DNA of 64,000 bases from an uncultured Clostridia bacterium (GTDB lineage: Bacteria; Bacillota; Clostridia; TANB77; CAG-508): assembly GCA_934119935.1 (NCBI GenBank), contig CAKOSX010000005.1, positions 25,036 to 89,035 of the forward strand, read 5' to 3'. A program made the translations under genes and the position numbers. Under the pieces are notes generated by a model. The model saw only the letters and a list, made by a program, of their open reading frames with translations, searched no databases and was not told the DNA's origin. Below, piece by piece: positions 23,730-33,881 of the stretch (its first letter is position 1; each line of letters starts with the position of its first letter).

Positions 23730-25991
23730 TTACAACATATTACTTGGATTTACATCTACAACTATTCTAGTATCATTTTTTGTATTTTTATTTCCAACAT
23801 TTTTTACAGTATCGTCTATTGCATTTATTATCGGTTCTCCCACAATACATTTTACTATTATTCTCCACCTGAATTTATTTTTTATTCTGTCAATTGGAGC
23901 TGGAACAGGCTTGTACAATAATATTTGCAATTTTTCCGTTTGTATTTTTGCCTTCAAACTTTCATATATTTTATTCGAAGTTTCTTCCAATTCTTTATAC
24001 GATTTACTAGAAACTCCAATTAGTATTATATCACAGAAAGGTGGATATCTCAACTGTTTTCTTAGGTGTATTTCTGTATCATAAAATAATTTGTAATCTT
24101 GTTTTTGTGAATATTGAATACAAAATGCATCTGGATTGTAAGTTTGGATTATTACTCTTCCTTTGTCTTTTCCTCTTCCAGCACGACCGGCAACTTGAGT
24201 AAGAGTTTGAAAAGTACGCTCGTGAGCCCTATAATCATCTATATTTAAGCTACTATCAGCAGCAATTACTCCAACAAGAGTAACATTTGGAAAATCGTGT
24301 CCCTTTACAACCATTTGAGTTCCAATAAGTATATCTATTCCATCTTTTTTGAAGCTATTTAAAATATCTTCGTGTGAATTTTTCTTTGTTACTGTATCTA
24401 TGTCCATTCTGATTGTTGTAGCATCAGGAAACATTGTTTTTATCTGCTCTTCTAGTTTCTGTGTTCCAGTTCCGAAATACCTAATATTCTTGCCTCCACA
24501 TTCTGGGCATACTGTAAGTGCCTTTGTCTCGTAACCACAATAGTGGCACTTTAATTTATTTTCCTTCAAATGATATGTAAGAGTTATGTCACAGTTCTTG
24601 CATTTAGCGGTATATCCACAATCTCTACACATTATGAAAGTAGCAAATCCTCTTCTATTTAAGAATAAAATTGTCTGCTTCTTATTTTTTAAATTTTCTT
24701 CAATCTCGTCATGTAATTTTTGACTAACCATTGTTTTATTACCACTTGCAAGTTCATGGCGTAAATCTACAATTTCTATATCTGGAAGGCTCGCATTATT
24801 AGCCCTTTTGGTCAATTCTAACAATTCTTTCTTTCCATTTATAGCATCGTGATATGTTGTCATATCTGGAGTAGCACTTCCAAGAACTACTGGTACATTA
24901 TGCTGTTTTCCTAAGTAACTTGCAATCTCTTTTGCACTGTAGCGAGGACTCATCTCAGACTTATATGAATCGTCATGCTCCTCATCAATTATGATTAATC
25001 CCAGATTTTGGACTGGTGCAAAAATTGCAGACCTTGCTCCTATTACAATTTTGGCATCTCCACGCTCAATCTTTTTCCATTGGTCATATCTTTCACCAAC
25101 TGATAATTTGCTATGTAGAACCGCTATTTTTTCTTCACCAAATCTACTCAAAAATCTATTTACAGTCTGAGGAGTAAGCGAAATTTCCGGAACTAGCATA
25201 ATGCTGTCTTTTCCAAGTTTCAACGCCTCTTCTATGAGTCTAATATAAATTTCTGTTTTTCCAGAACCAGTAACACCAAATAGCAAAAATTCATCATATT
25301 CATCAAATTGCAAAGAGGCATTTATTTTATCAAAAGCATCTTGCTGTTCCGGATTTAACACCAAATCCTGACTCTTTTCTATAACTTTATGTATAAATGG
25401 ATTTCTCTCTACCTCTTTTTCTACAATTTCAATATAACCATTCTTTTCAAGAGTTTTTAAAACAGCATTCGTTACATCTGCAAACATCTGCAAATCCGTA
25501 CTTAATATTTCATTTTCAACATTTTCCACTAAAAATTTCAAGGCTCTAATCTGCTTCTCAGATTTCAACTTTTTACTCTCTATATCTGCCTCAATTTCGT
25601 CCGCTTCTTTTGTTAAGTATACAAAATTTTGTGTCTTATCATTTACTCTATTAGACATGACCTTTGCAGTTGTTCCAGGTGGCAACATTAGCTTCATACA
25701 GTCTGAAACATTGCAGAAATATCTATGAGCCATCCACTTTGCAAGCTCAATTTTCTCATCACTTAAATGCAACTTGCTCTCAATCTGAGCAATACTCTTT
25801 AATTTATCTAAATACTCAGAAGTCTCTTTGATTCCAACAATGTATCCTTCTTCAAGCTCCTTCTTATTGCCAAAAGGCAGCAAAACTCTAGCTCCCACAA
25901 TAGCCTGTGCTTCAAGCTCTTCTGGGATAATATAGTCAAATTTTCTATTCAAATTCTTAACATTGCTGTTTATAATAACTTCTGCTATCAT
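23730..25991 (-). CDS. priA: Primosomal replication factor Y (helicase PriA)
   Basis: The best start is ATG at 25991, 24 codons inside the longest frame, because AAAGGAG precedes it and the domain begins right there (MIAEVIINSNVKNLNRKFDY). This gives 753 residues. A DNA-binding N-terminal domain is followed by helicase lobes with Walker A GVTGSGKTEIY near 237 and DEEH near 334. Eight cysteines for two zinc sites (CRDCGYTAKCKNC and CHYCGYE/CPECGG, about 454-495) lie inside the helicase. It restarts stalled replication forks. Confidence 0.96.
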   Translation of the reverse strand: MIAEVIINSNVKNLNRKFDYIIPEELEAQAIVGARVLLPFGNKKELEEGYIVGIKETSEYLDKLKSIAQIESKLHLSDEKIELAKWMAHRYFCNVSDCMKLMLPPGTTAKVMSNRVNDKTQNFVYLTKEADEIEADIESKKLKSEKQIRALKFLVENVENEILSTDLQMFADVTNAVLKTLEKNGYIEIVEKEVERNPFIHKVIEKSQDLVLNPEQQDAFDKINASLQFDEYDEFLLFGVTGSGKTEIYIRLIEEALKLGKDSIMLVPEISLTPQTVNRFLSRFGEEKIAVLHSKLSVGERYDQWKKIERGDAKIVIGARSAIFAPVQNLGLIIIDEEHDDSYKSEMSPRYSAKEIASYLGKQHNVPVVLGSATPDMTTYHDAINGKKELLELTKRANNASLPDIEIVDLRHELASGNKTMVSQKLHDEIEENLKNKKQTILFLNRRGFATFIMCRDCGYTAKCKNCDITLTYHLKENKLKCHYCGYETKALTVCPECGGKNIRYFGTGTQKLEEQIKTMFPDATTIRMDIDTVTKKNSHEDILNSFKKDGIDILIGTQMVVKGHDFPNVTLVGVIAADSSLNIDDYRAHERTFQTLTQVAGRAGRGKDKGRVIIQTYNPDAFCIQYSQKQDYKLFYDTEIHLRKQLRYPPFCDIILIGVSSKSYKELEETSNKIYESLKAKIQTEKLQILLYKPVPAPIDRIKNKFRWRIIVKCIVGEPIINAIDDTVKNVGNKNTKNDTRIVVDVNPSNML

Positions 25992-26077
25992 GACTGCTCC
26001 TTTTCTTATGGTAAGATTATATAATTTTTTTTGAGGATTCGCAAGATAATTTAGTTTTTTCATTTAAAGAGTAAGTA

Positions 26078-26110
26078 AAACCCAGGTATATAAACTATAT
26101 ACCTGGGTTT
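26078..26110. terminator. 14-bp stem terminator between the pilin-like gene and priA
   Basis: AAACCCAGGTATAT (26078-26091) is perfectly complementary to 26097-26110. It follows the pilin-like gene on the minus strand. Confidence 0.75.
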
Positions 26111-26163
26111 ATATAATATATTCAATAATTTTTCATAGTTTTTTATAAATAAATTTAAAATAT

Positions 26164-26694
26164 TTATTGTACGTGGTCGATGTAAATTTCTATATACTTT
26201 CCTTCTTTATCATATCTAACAAATATATCATATCCATTTGACTTTACATATATTTCATAAAATTCTCCATTAGTTTCCGTCTCCCTTAACGACCATTGAC
26301 TACCACCTTTTAAAATTTCTACAGTATTACCGGAATTATCTTGTATTGGTTCTTTAAAATAAACATAGCCATCCCTTACTTCCAACTCATCTGTACTATA
26401 ATCCGTCTGTAAATTATAAACCTTCCCATCTTGCCCATAAAACATAAGTTTATCGCCTTCTATTCTTACACCATATTGAAAGCTTTGGTCGATAAAATTA
26501 TCTAGGCTATTTAAGAATTCATTGTCTGATGTTGTTGCATTTGACATAGCATTTCTTGCTTCTTTTGCTTTAGTTATTATTCCATTGTTTCCTAGTGTCA
26601 TGTTTATACTAATTCCTGCAAGAATTAATAATACGACTATTGTTACCACAAGTGCAATTAATGTAATACCATTCTTCCCCTTTTGTATTTTCAT
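26164..26694 (-). CDS. Type IV pilin-like (prepilin N-terminal) protein
   Basis: This encodes 176 residues. A short basic leader MKIQKGKNG is followed by ITLIALVVTIVVLLILAGISIN, the class III signal with cleavage after glycine and a helix that packs in pilin fibres (the usual Glu5 is absent). The C-terminal domain is a small beta-rich, acidic fold with no family I recognise (VRYDKEGKYIEIYID). The prepilin peptidase at 10633 could process it. The LRR protein at 55671 shares the same leader. Whether it forms a pilus or is only exported this way is open. Confidence 0.8.
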   Translation of the reverse strand: MKIQKGKNGITLIALVVTIVVLLILAGISINMTLGNNGIITKAKEARNAMSNATTSDNEFLNSLDNFIDQSFQYGVRIEGDKLMFYGQDGKVYNLQTDYSTDELEVRDGYVYFKEPIQDNSGNTVEILKGGSQWSLRETETNGEFYEIYVKSNGYDIFVRYDKEGKYIEIYIDHVQ

Positions 26695-26807
26695 ATTTTT
26701 CTCCTTCCGTTCAATTTTACTTCATATTATCATAGCAAAAAACTTTTTTCAACATTTTCTCAAAAAAAAGAATGGAACATTTCTTCCATTCCTTACATTT
26801 TCTATTT

Positions 26808-27383
26808 TTAAAATTCTACATTTTTAACTTTGCTTTCGCTATCAATTATTGCAGTTATTATTTGTATTGTTTTTTCTAAGTCATTATTTTTCAACACATA
26901 ATCATATACACCAATTTTAGATTCTTCATAATCGAATCTATTTAGACGTAATGTTATTTCCTTTGGATCTGCATCTGGTGTTCTTTCTAATAATCTTCTA
27001 TGCAATTCTTCTTTTGGAACACGTAGAAATATAGTAACTATTTTTGTGTCTTTTCCTAATAATTTTACTAGATTCTCTGTTCCATTTACATCGATATCTT
27101 TTACTATTATTTTTCCACTTTTTAATCGTTCATTTAACAAATGTTTTGATGTGCCATAATAGTGATTATGGTGTACGTCATACTCGTACAAATCACCATT
27201 TTTTATTAGTTCTTCAAATTCTTGTGTAGAAATAAAATTATATATTTCTCCGTTTACTTCTCCTTCTCTTGGTTCTCTATCTGTATAGGATGGTAAAGAT
27301 GTGATATTAGAATTTCTTTTTATTAATTCTCTCTTTATAGTGTCTTTACCCGCACCAGAAACACCTGATAATAATACTAGCAT
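26808..27383 (-). CDS. gmk: Guanylate kinase
   Basis: This encodes 191 residues. The P-loop is GVSGAGKDT near 7-15; GMP-binding SYTDREPREGEVNGEIYNF and the lid region RLLERTPDADPKEITLRL follow. It converts GMP to GDP. The P-loop has aspartate where lysine/glycine-threonine is more common (GKGT), a small oddity also seen in some clostridial homologues as far as I recall. It overlaps the end of rpoZ by 7 nt, and the yicC-gmk-rpoZ cluster is conserved in Firmicutes. Confidence 0.93.
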   Translation of the reverse strand: MLVLLSGVSGAGKDTIKRELIKRNSNITSLPSYTDREPREGEVNGEIYNFISTQEFEELIKNGDLYEYDVHHNHYYGTSKHLLNERLKSGKIIVKDIDVNGTENLVKLLGKDTKIVTIFLRVPKEELHRRLLERTPDADPKEITLRLNRFDYEESKIGVYDYVLKNNDLEKTIQIITAIIDSESKVKNVEF

Positions 27384-27565
27384 ACTTTCACCTTTCCAGC
27401 TTCAATCTCATCTGCTGCTATAGAATCTGGAGCAACATCGTCTGTTTTTACTAGTGGCTCTGCTCCTTGTGCAATTTGTCTTGCTCTTTTTGATGTTGCA
27501 ATTACTAACTCGTATCTGTTATCTACTTTTTCTAGTAATTCAGCAACACTTGGTTTTATCATCAT
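27377..27565 (-). CDS. rpoZ: RNA polymerase omega subunit
   Basis: The start chosen is ATG at 27565, not the longer frame to 27625, because GAAGGTAA lies at the right distance and the conserved sequence begins MIKPSVAELLEKVDNRYELV. The product has about 62 residues with ATSKRARQIAQG, the core omega motif that clamps the beta-prime subunit. It overlaps gmk. Confidence 0.92.
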   Translation of the reverse strand: MMIKPSVAELLEKVDNRYELVIATSKRARQIAQGAEPLVKTDDVAPDSIAADEIEAGKVKVC

Positions 27566-27670
27566 AATACAATTACCTTCTTTCCAATTTTCTACTATTA
27601 TAACACGTTTCAGTGAATTTGTCACTTAAAAAACTTAATTTTCTATTATTATGTTTAGTTCAAGCTCATT

Positions 27671-28543
27671 TTATTCTATGTTCTGAACTTGTTCTCTTAT
27701 ATCTTCTAATTCCACCTTTAGGTCTATTACATCCTTTGTTATTTCTCCGCTTCCTGCTTTTGAGCCTATCGTATTAGTCTCTCTGTTCATTTCTTGGATC
27801 ATAAAATCTAACTTCTTGCCGACTGGACCGTCACTATTGGCTAACTCTTTAAATTGAACTATGTGACTGTTCAAACGGGTTAGCTCTTCTTCGATTGATG
27901 TTTTATCTGCATATATTACCGCTTCTTGTGCAATTCTATCTTCATCCACAACATCTATTTTTAGTATTTCCTTTACTCTTTTTTCTAGCTTATTCACATA
28001 TTCCTCAACTATTCCTTTTGAATTTTGAGTTATTTCGTCAACTAACTTTTGAACTCTTTCAATTCTTACTAATAAATCCTGTTTTATATTTTCTCCTTCA
28101 TTTCTTCTCATTTCAATTAAATTTTCTATTGCCATATTTAAACATTGCAATAATTCATTTGCTATTTCATCATCGTCATCTGAGTCTATAGAATTTAATA
28201 TATCAGGAAGTTTGGCTATTTCTACCACACTAATATTCTCAGATAAATTATTTTCATCTGCAATTTCTCTTAATTGTGTAATATATTCTTTAGCAATTTC
28301 TTTATTTAGTACAATATTTTTAGACTTGCTACTAAAGTCAAAAAAGCTTATGGAAACATCAATTTTTCCTCTTGTTATTTTGTTCGCAATTTGCTTTCTA
28401 ATTTTATCTTCCATAAAACTAAATCTTTTTGGAGCTTTAACTGTTATATCACTGTATTTATTGTTTACAGTCTTTATTTCTATTACGTAATTTCTACCAT
28501 TACTTTCTAAAGTAGCTCTGCCAAAGCCTGTCATACTTTTCAC
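27671..28543 (-). CDS. yicC: YicC family endoribonuclease-like protein
   Basis: This encodes 290 residues. It starts MKSMTGFGRA and ends with the conserved SGEITKDVIDLKVELEDIREQVQNIE; MIQEMNRETNTIGSKA is the signature in the C-terminal half. The family (YicC/YloC) acts as an RNase in the bacteria studied and influences RNA decay. Gene order with gmk and rpoZ is typical. Confidence 0.93.
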   Translation of the reverse strand: MKSMTGFGRATLESNGRNYVIEIKTVNNKYSDITVKAPKRFSFMEDKIRKQIANKITRGKIDVSISFFDFSSKSKNIVLNKEIAKEYITQLREIADENNLSENISVVEIAKLPDILNSIDSDDDDEIANELLQCLNMAIENLIEMRRNEGENIKQDLLVRIERVQKLVDEITQNSKGIVEEYVNKLEKRVKEILKIDVVDEDRIAQEAVIYADKTSIEEELTRLNSHIVQFKELANSDGPVGKKLDFMIQEMNRETNTIGSKAGSGEITKDVIDLKVELEDIREQVQNIE

Positions 28544-28560
28544 TTTCTATCTCCCCTTTA

Positions 28561-29565
28561 CTAATCATCAGAAATTATTTCTTTTACATCGCTTATTGTT
28601 TTTTTCCAGCTTATTTTATCTTTTATATACACCGATATTGCTCTGATAAAATAATAAGCTATTGCTACGCAAGAGCAGATGCTGGTTATCATTACAAATT
28701 TATCTTGATATAATATATACATGTATAACAATACTAGCGAAACAATTGCCACTACTAACATTTCTACCCCTTTTAGTGCAGCTCTTCCACTATCTTTGTT
28801 ATACGCATATTCAAACAATATAATTGTAATGCCAAGCAATATAACGCTAAATACTTTTAAATCTGTTACAAAACTTCTGGTATTTATATTAACAAATCCC
28901 CAGCCAAGTGAAATAAAATAAATAGAAATTAATATGCCAAATAAAATGTTTCCAAATACATTCTTATATATTTTTTTCTTCTCATCTTTAGGCATTTTCT
29001 GAGCTTTTTCAATTTGCATAGAAATTTGCTTTTCATCCATCTTAGGAGTTTCTTTTTTTACTACTTCCTTTTCTGGTTCCTCGGCCACCTCTTTAAATTT
29101 ATCTACATTATTTAATTGTTCTGCAATAATTTGTTTTATTTTTTCATCCGTCTTTTTGGCTTTCTTCACTTGTTTGGATTTTTCTATTTTCTTCGTGTCT
29201 TTGCTGTTTTTATTTTTCTTTTGTGCTGTTGCCTTGGTTGTTGTTGATTTTCTAGTTGGCTTTGCCGCCTCTCTCGTTGTTGATTTAGTAGTTGATTTTT
29301 TTGTTGATTTCGTTGCTGTTTTAGTTGTTGTTTTTGCTGTTTTTGTTTTACTTTCGACTTGCTCGCCTGTTGTCTCATTTTTAGTTGATTGCCTACCAGT
29401 TGCTTTTTTACTTGTAGTCGTACTCTTTTTAGCTTTTGTTGTTGAGGTTGATGTTTTGGTAGGCGTTTTTTTCTTGGTTACACTACTTGTTTTCTTGTTT
29501 TTATTAGTATCTGCTTTGTTTACATCGTTATTCTCTTGTATATTTTCTTCATTATTATCCGCCAT
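28561..29565 (-). CDS. Lysine/threonine-rich membrane protein, unknown
   Basis: This encodes 334 residues in two parts. Residues 1-150 are low complexity, almost wholly K, T, S and A in repeats such as TKSTKKSTTKSTT, similar in composition to histone H1-like bacterial tails and likely to bind nucleic acid or another polyanion. Residues about 205-320 carry four membrane segments. I know no family with this combination. It ends 17 nt before the start of yicC on the same strand. The repetitive DNA makes length change by slippage likely. Confidence 0.65.
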   Translation of the reverse strand: MADNNEENIQENNDVNKADTNKNKKTSSVTKKKTPTKTSTSTTKAKKSTTTSKKATGRQSTKNETTGEQVESKTKTAKTTTKTATKSTKKSTTKSTTREAAKPTRKSTTTKATAQKKNKNSKDTKKIEKSKQVKKAKKTDEKIKQIIAEQLNNVDKFKEVAEEPEKEVVKKETPKMDEKQISMQIEKAQKMPKDEKKKIYKNVFGNILFGILISIYFISLGWGFVNINTRSFVTDLKVFSVILLGITIILFEYAYNKDSGRAALKGVEMLVVAIVSLVLLYMYILYQDKFVMITSICSCVAIAYYFIRAISVYIKDKISWKKTISDVKEIISDD

Positions 29566-29669
29566 TTTTTCAAAATCCTCCTAATACAGATTATACCAAA
29601 TTATACTTTATCATTTCAAGGCTTATTATTTTATTTTTCATTTCTATTCTTCATTTCTATTCTTCATTC

Positions 29670-30413
29670 CTATTTTTCCAACTCATATAAAATATTTCCT
29701 GCCATTACAAGTCCCGCAGTTTCTGTTCTTAAAATTCTCTTTCCGAGTGAAACAAATTTAACATTTTTTTCATCTAGTAATTCTATCTCTTTCTCAGAAA
29801 TTCCACCTTCAGGGCCTATCACAATTGCTATGTTGTACTCTTGTTTATTTTGGCTCTCTAATTTTTTTAGCTCTGCTTTTAACATATTATGCTCTTCATT
29901 TTCATATGCAACTAATACAACATCATACCCGTCTACATCAATTTCTTTTGTCTTTATTATACTTTTTATATTTGGAATAATGTCTCTCATAGATTGTTTA
30001 GCAGCTATCTCAGCAATTTTTTGCCATCTATCCAATTTTTTACTAGCGACCTTTTCATCAAGCTTTACAACCGTTCTTTCCATTATCACAGGTACAATAT
30101 TATTAACCCCGACTTCAGTATTTTTTTGAATAATAAGCTCCATTTTTTCAAACTTCGGTACCCCTTGAAATAGCGTTATATGCACATTTGATTCTGTTGT
30201 TTTGCTTATTTTTTCTATAATTTCACAATTAACTTCATTTTTTGTATACTGAGTAATCTTTGCATTATAATTATCTCCAGTCACCTGATTGCAAACTTGA
30301 ATTTCATCATCTTTTTTCATTCTTAATACATTTAATATATGGTTCACGTCATCTCCATCTATTATAATATTATCGTTTTTTATTTGTTCTGGTTTTACAA
30401 AAAATTTAGACAT
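29670..30413 (-). CDS. rsmE: 16S rRNA m3U1498 methyltransferase
   Basis: This encodes 247 residues. An N-terminal PUA-like domain (about 1-70) is followed by a SPOUT methyltransferase domain with the knot motifs IVIGPEGGISEKEIELL and LGKRILRTETAGLVM. It methylates U1498 of 16S rRNA. It often follows dnaJ and prmA in Firmicutes; here a repeat element separates it from dnaJ and prmA is not visible. Confidence 0.95.
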   Translation of the reverse strand: MSKFFVKPEQIKNDNIIIDGDDVNHILNVLRMKKDDEIQVCNQVTGDNYNAKITQYTKNEVNCEIIEKISKTTESNVHITLFQGVPKFEKMELIIQKNTEVGVNNIVPVIMERTVVKLDEKVASKKLDRWQKIAEIAAKQSMRDIIPNIKSIIKTKEIDVDGYDVVLVAYENEEHNMLKAELKKLESQNKQEYNIAIVIGPEGGISEKEIELLDEKNVKFVSLGKRILRTETAGLVMAGNILYELEK

Positions 30414-30493
30414 ACAAAACCTCTCTTTACAATTTTATGTTTACATTATACCAAAAAATAGTTTAACTAGCAATAGTACAATTTTTACAATTT

Positions 30494-30722
30494 TGTACAA
30501 TTTGGGGACGGAGAAAAAAATGTACGTACTAAATTAATAAATATAAAAAAAAATAATACTTTAATATTTTATAAAACATCAACACGTTGTGCTTGTTCGG
30601 AGCTACTTCGGGCTCCCCAAAAAGTGCATTGCCGGTTTCGTTTTTAAAATATTAAAGTATATTATTTTTCGAGAAGAAAAAATACAAAAACGTACATTTT
30701 TTTCTCCGTCCCCAAATTGTAC
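30494..30722. repeat. Composite repeat: REP-like inverted arms around GC-core hairpin copy c
   Basis: The outer arms 30494-30526 and 30690-30722 are long inverted repeats containing GGGGACGGAG. Between them lie AT-rich arms (about 30549-30583 and 30634-30668) that pair with each other, and inside those the GC-core (30577-30640) in reverse orientation relative to copies a, b and d. The core keeps the hairpin as GGAGC/GCTCC. It fills the gap between the dnaJ stop (30735) and the rsmE start (30413) and may act as the dnaJ terminator. Confidence 0.8.
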
Positions 30723-30734
30723 AAAAATTATATT

Positions 30735-31886
30735 TTATCCAAATATTCCTCTCTTTTTTACTGGAGGTTGTTCGTTCATAGTTTTTGCAAGTTCTACTAG
30801 TAGGTCTCTTTGTTCTTTAGACAAACGTTTTGGAACTTGTACCTGTACTGTGAATATTAAATTTCCTCTATAGCCAGAATTAATGTGTACAAATCCTTTG
30901 TCTTTTATTGTGAATTTTGTACCTGTTTGTGTTCCTTCTGGTATTCTATATGTCGTTTTTGTTCCATCTACTAGTGGAATTTCTAGTTCTGCACCAAGTG
31001 TTGCTTGTGTAAATGTGATTGGAATATCACAATACACATTATCATCTTTTCTAGTAAATATGCTGTGTCTCTTCAAATTTACTGTTACATATATATCTCC
31101 ATTTGGTCCACCGTTTGTTCCTGGTTCACCTTCGCCTCTTAATACTACTGTTTGACCATCGTCAATTCCTGCAGGTATTTTTAGATTTATTTTAGCCTGT
31201 TTTCTTACCGTTCCTTTTCCAAGACATGTATCACAAACATCTTTTATTACTTTACCAGTTCCATGACAATTTGAACATGTTGTTTGGACTCTCATTTGTC
31301 CTAATAGAGTAGTCTGCATCTTTGTAACAGTTCCTTTTCCTCCACATATAGAGCACGTTTCTGGATGTGTTCCAGGTTTTGCACCTGTACCAGAACATGT
31401 AGGACATTTTTCATTTCTAGTAATATTTATTTCTTTATTTACTCCACTATATGCTTCTTCAAAAGTAAGGTTTACACTATATTTCAAATCTGCACCTTTG
31501 CTTGGAGCATTTGGATTTCTAGATGATGACCTTCCAGTTCCGAATCCAAATAAATCTCCTAAGTCTCCGAAAATATCACTAAATCCATCAAATCCAGATG
31601 TTGAATACGTGTATGTTCCCCCACCAAATGGACCTCCAGCACCGCCAAAACCTTGGCTTGGATCTGCTGTTCCGAATTGGTCGTACATTTTTCTCTTTTG
31701 CGGATTAGACAAAACTTCATATGCTTCATTTACTTCTTTGAATTTTGCTTCTGCTTCTTCTTTATTATCTGGATTAGCATCAGGGTGATATTTCTTTGCA
31801 AGACGTCTATATGCTTTTTTTAGTTCGTCATCTGTTGCTGTTTTTTCAACACCTAAGACTTCATAATAATCCTTCTTTTCAGCCAT
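30735..31886 (-). CDS. dnaJ: Chaperone protein DnaJ
   Basis: This encodes 383 residues. The J domain has HPD in AKKYHPDANPD near 33; a Gly/Phe-rich region (about 75-115) follows. Four CxxCxGxG zinc repeats begin CPTCSGTGAKPG near 160, and then come the two C-terminal substrate domains. It stimulates DnaK ATPase. It lies last in hrcA-grpE-dnaK-dnaJ, after a clear terminator, so its level may depend partly on readthrough. Confidence 0.98.
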   Translation of the reverse strand: MAEKKDYYEVLGVEKTATDDELKKAYRRLAKKYHPDANPDNKEEAEAKFKEVNEAYEVLSNPQKRKMYDQFGTADPSQGFGGAGGPFGGGTYTYSTSGFDGFSDIFGDLGDLFGFGTGRSSSRNPNAPSKGADLKYSVNLTFEEAYSGVNKEINITRNEKCPTCSGTGAKPGTHPETCSICGGKGTVTKMQTTLLGQMRVQTTCSNCHGTGKVIKDVCDTCLGKGTVRKQAKINLKIPAGIDDGQTVVLRGEGEPGTNGGPNGDIYVTVNLKRHSIFTRKDDNVYCDIPITFTQATLGAELEIPLVDGTKTTYRIPEGTQTGTKFTIKDKGFVHINSGYRGNLIFTVQVQVPKRLSKEQRDLLVELAKTMNEQPPVKKRGIFG

Positions 31887-31978
31887 TGCTTTCTCCTTTT
31901 CTACAATTATCCTTTTCTAAATTTTACGTCTAGATTGTATTAATCAGTAACGAAATCTATTAACGAAAAATATTTAGA

Positions 31979-32015
31979 AAATCGCCCAAAAAGGGGCGTC
32001 CCTATTGGGCGATTT
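31979..32015 (-). terminator. Terminator between dnaK and dnaJ
   Basis: AAATCGCCCAA (31979-31989) is perfectly complementary to TTGGGCGATTT (32005-32015). On the minus strand a T-rich run follows. It may lower dnaJ expression relative to dnaK. Confidence 0.85.
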
Positions 32016-32018
32016 TTA

Positions 32019-33881
32019 TTATTTGTTTTCGTCTTTTTTGTCGTCTTCTACTTTGTAATCTGCATTGTATACATTTCCATTTGCATCTGTTTGTGGTCCA
32101 GCTCCTGCTCCTGCATTTGCTCCGGCACCTGCAGCTCCGTTTGGATTTGCTTGTGCATATAGTTTCTCAGACATTGCATAGAAAGCTTGTTTTAACTTCT
32201 CTGTTGCTTCTTTTATTTTATCAATATCAGAACCTTCAAGAGCTTTCTTTACATTCTCTATTTCTGCTGTAGCTTTTGCTTTTTCTTCTCCGCTTATCTT
32301 GTCACCTAATTCATCTACTGTCTTTTGGCAGTTGTACATTAAGCTTTCAGCTTCGTTTCTAGCTTCTATTTCATCTTTCTTTTTCTTATCTTCTGCAGCA
32401 TGTGCTTCTGCATCTTTAACGGCTTTGTCTATATCTTCGTCTGTTAAGTTTGTTGAAGCTGTAATAGAAACTTTTTGCTCGTTTCCTGTTGCCATGTCTT
32501 TTGCAGATACGTGAACTATACCATTAGCATCTATATCAAATGTTACTTCAATTTGTGGAACTCCTCTTGGTGCTGCTGGAATTCCTGTTAATTGGAATCT
32601 TCCTAATGTCTTGTTGTATGCAGCCATTTCACGTTCACCTTGTAATACGTGTACTTCAACTGATGTTTGACCATCTGCTGCTGTTGAGAATATTTGTGAT
32701 TTCTTTGTTGGTATTGTTGTATTTCTTTCAATTAATTTTGTGAATACACCACCATATGTTTCAATACCTAATGATAATGGTGTTACATCTAGTAATACTA
32801 AGTCTTTAACATCTCCTGATAATACACCACCTTGAATTGATGCACCAATTGCAACACATTCATCTGGGTTTATTCCTTTATCTGGATCTTTTCCTGTTAT
32901 CTTCTTAACTTCTTCTTGTACACAAGGTACTCTTGTTGAACCACCAACTAATAATACTTTATGAATATCTGCAGATGTAACTCCTGCATCTTTCATAGCT
33001 TGCTCTACTGGTACTCTTGTAGCATCAACTAAATCTCTAATTAATTCTTCGAATTTAGCTCTTGTTAATGTTACATCTAAGTGTTTTGGTCCTTGAGCAT
33101 CTGCTGTTATAAATGGTAGGTTGATTTGTGTTTGTTGCATTCCAGAAAGCTCTATTTTAGCTTTTTCAGCAGCTTCTTTTAGACGTTGCATAGCCATTTT
33201 ATCTGTTGATAAATCTATTCCATTTGATTTTTTGAATTCTGATATTAAGTAATCTATAATTCTTTGGTCGAAGTCATCTCCACCTAAGTGTGTATTACCA
33301 TTTGTAGCAAGAACTTCGAATACACCATCACCGATATCAAGTATAGAAACATCGAATGTTCCACCACCTAAATCGTATACCATTATTTTTTGGTCTTGAT
33401 CTTCTTTATCCATACCAAATGCTAAAGCTGCGGCTGTTGGCTCGTTTATAATTCTTAATACTTCAAGTCCTGCAATTTTACCTGCATCTTTTGTAGCTTG
33501 TCTTTGGCTATCTGAGAAGTATGCTGGAACTGTTATAACAGCTTGTGTAACTTTTTGTCCTAAATAATTTTCTGCATCTGTCTTTAATTTTTGTAATATC
33601 ATAGCAGAAATCTCTTGTGGAGAGAATTCTTCTCCTTCTATTTTAACTTTTTCAGCTGTACCCATTTTTCTTTTTATTGATATAACTGTGTTATCAGGAT
33701 TTGTAACAGCTTGACGTTTTGCAATTTGTCCTACTAATCTTTCTCCATTTTTTGAAAATGCAACTACTGATGGAGTTGTTCTGTTTCCTTCTGCGTTAGG
33801 AATAACAACTGGCTCTCCACCTTCCATAACTGCAACACATGAATTTGTTGTACCTAAATCAATACCTATAATCTTTCCCAT
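32019..33881 (-). CDS. dnaK: Chaperone protein DnaK
   Basis: This encodes 620 residues, typical. The ATPase domain starts GKIIGIDLGTTNSCVAVMEGG, with DLGGGTFDVSILD and VGGSTRVPCVQ. The substrate-binding domain includes VTPLSLGIETYGG, and the lid ends in an alanine/glycine-rich tail. The Gram-positive form lacks a stretch in the ATPase domain that proteobacterial DnaK carries. It is the main Hsp70, controlled by HrcA/CIRCE at 35594. Confidence 0.98.
   Translation of the reverse strand: MGKIIGIDLGTTNSCVAVMEGGEPVVIPNAEGNRTTPSVVAFSKNGERLVGQIAKRQAVTNPDNTVISIKRKMGTAEKVKIEGEEFSPQEISAMILQKLKTDAENYLGQKVTQAVITVPAYFSDSQRQATKDAGKIAGLEVLRIINEPTAAALAFGMDKEDQDQKIMVYDLGGGTFDVSILDIGDGVFEVLATNGNTHLGGDDFDQRIIDYLISEFKKSNGIDLSTDKMAMQRLKEAAEKAKIELSGMQQTQINLPFITADAQGPKHLDVTLTRAKFEELIRDLVDATRVPVEQAMKDAGVTSADIHKVLLVGGSTRVPCVQEEVKKITGKDPDKGINPDECVAIGASIQGGVLSGDVKDLVLLDVTPLSLGIETYGGVFTKLIERNTTIPTKKSQIFSTAADGQTSVEVHVLQGEREMAAYNKTLGRFQLTGIPAAPRGVPQIEVTFDIDANGIVHVSAKDMATGNEQKVSITASTNLTDEDIDKAVKDAEAHAAEDKKKKDEIEARNEAESLMYNCQKTVDELGDKISGEEKAKATAEIENVKKALEGSDIDKIKEATEKLKQAFYAMSEKLYAQANPNGAAGAGANAGAGAGPQTDANGNVYNADYKVEDDKKDENK

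Noticed and set aside
25992..26063. N-terminal extension of priA
   Set aside because: It lacks family similarity, and a good RBS stands before the internal ATG at 25991.
29156..29584. Plus-strand 142-aa frame opposite the K/T-rich gene
   Set aside because: It is a shadow of low-complexity coding sequence on the other strand.
30549..30668. Retron-like msr/msd because of the long paired arms around a structured core
   Set aside because: No reverse transcriptase gene is near any of the four copies, and the arms are not conserved.
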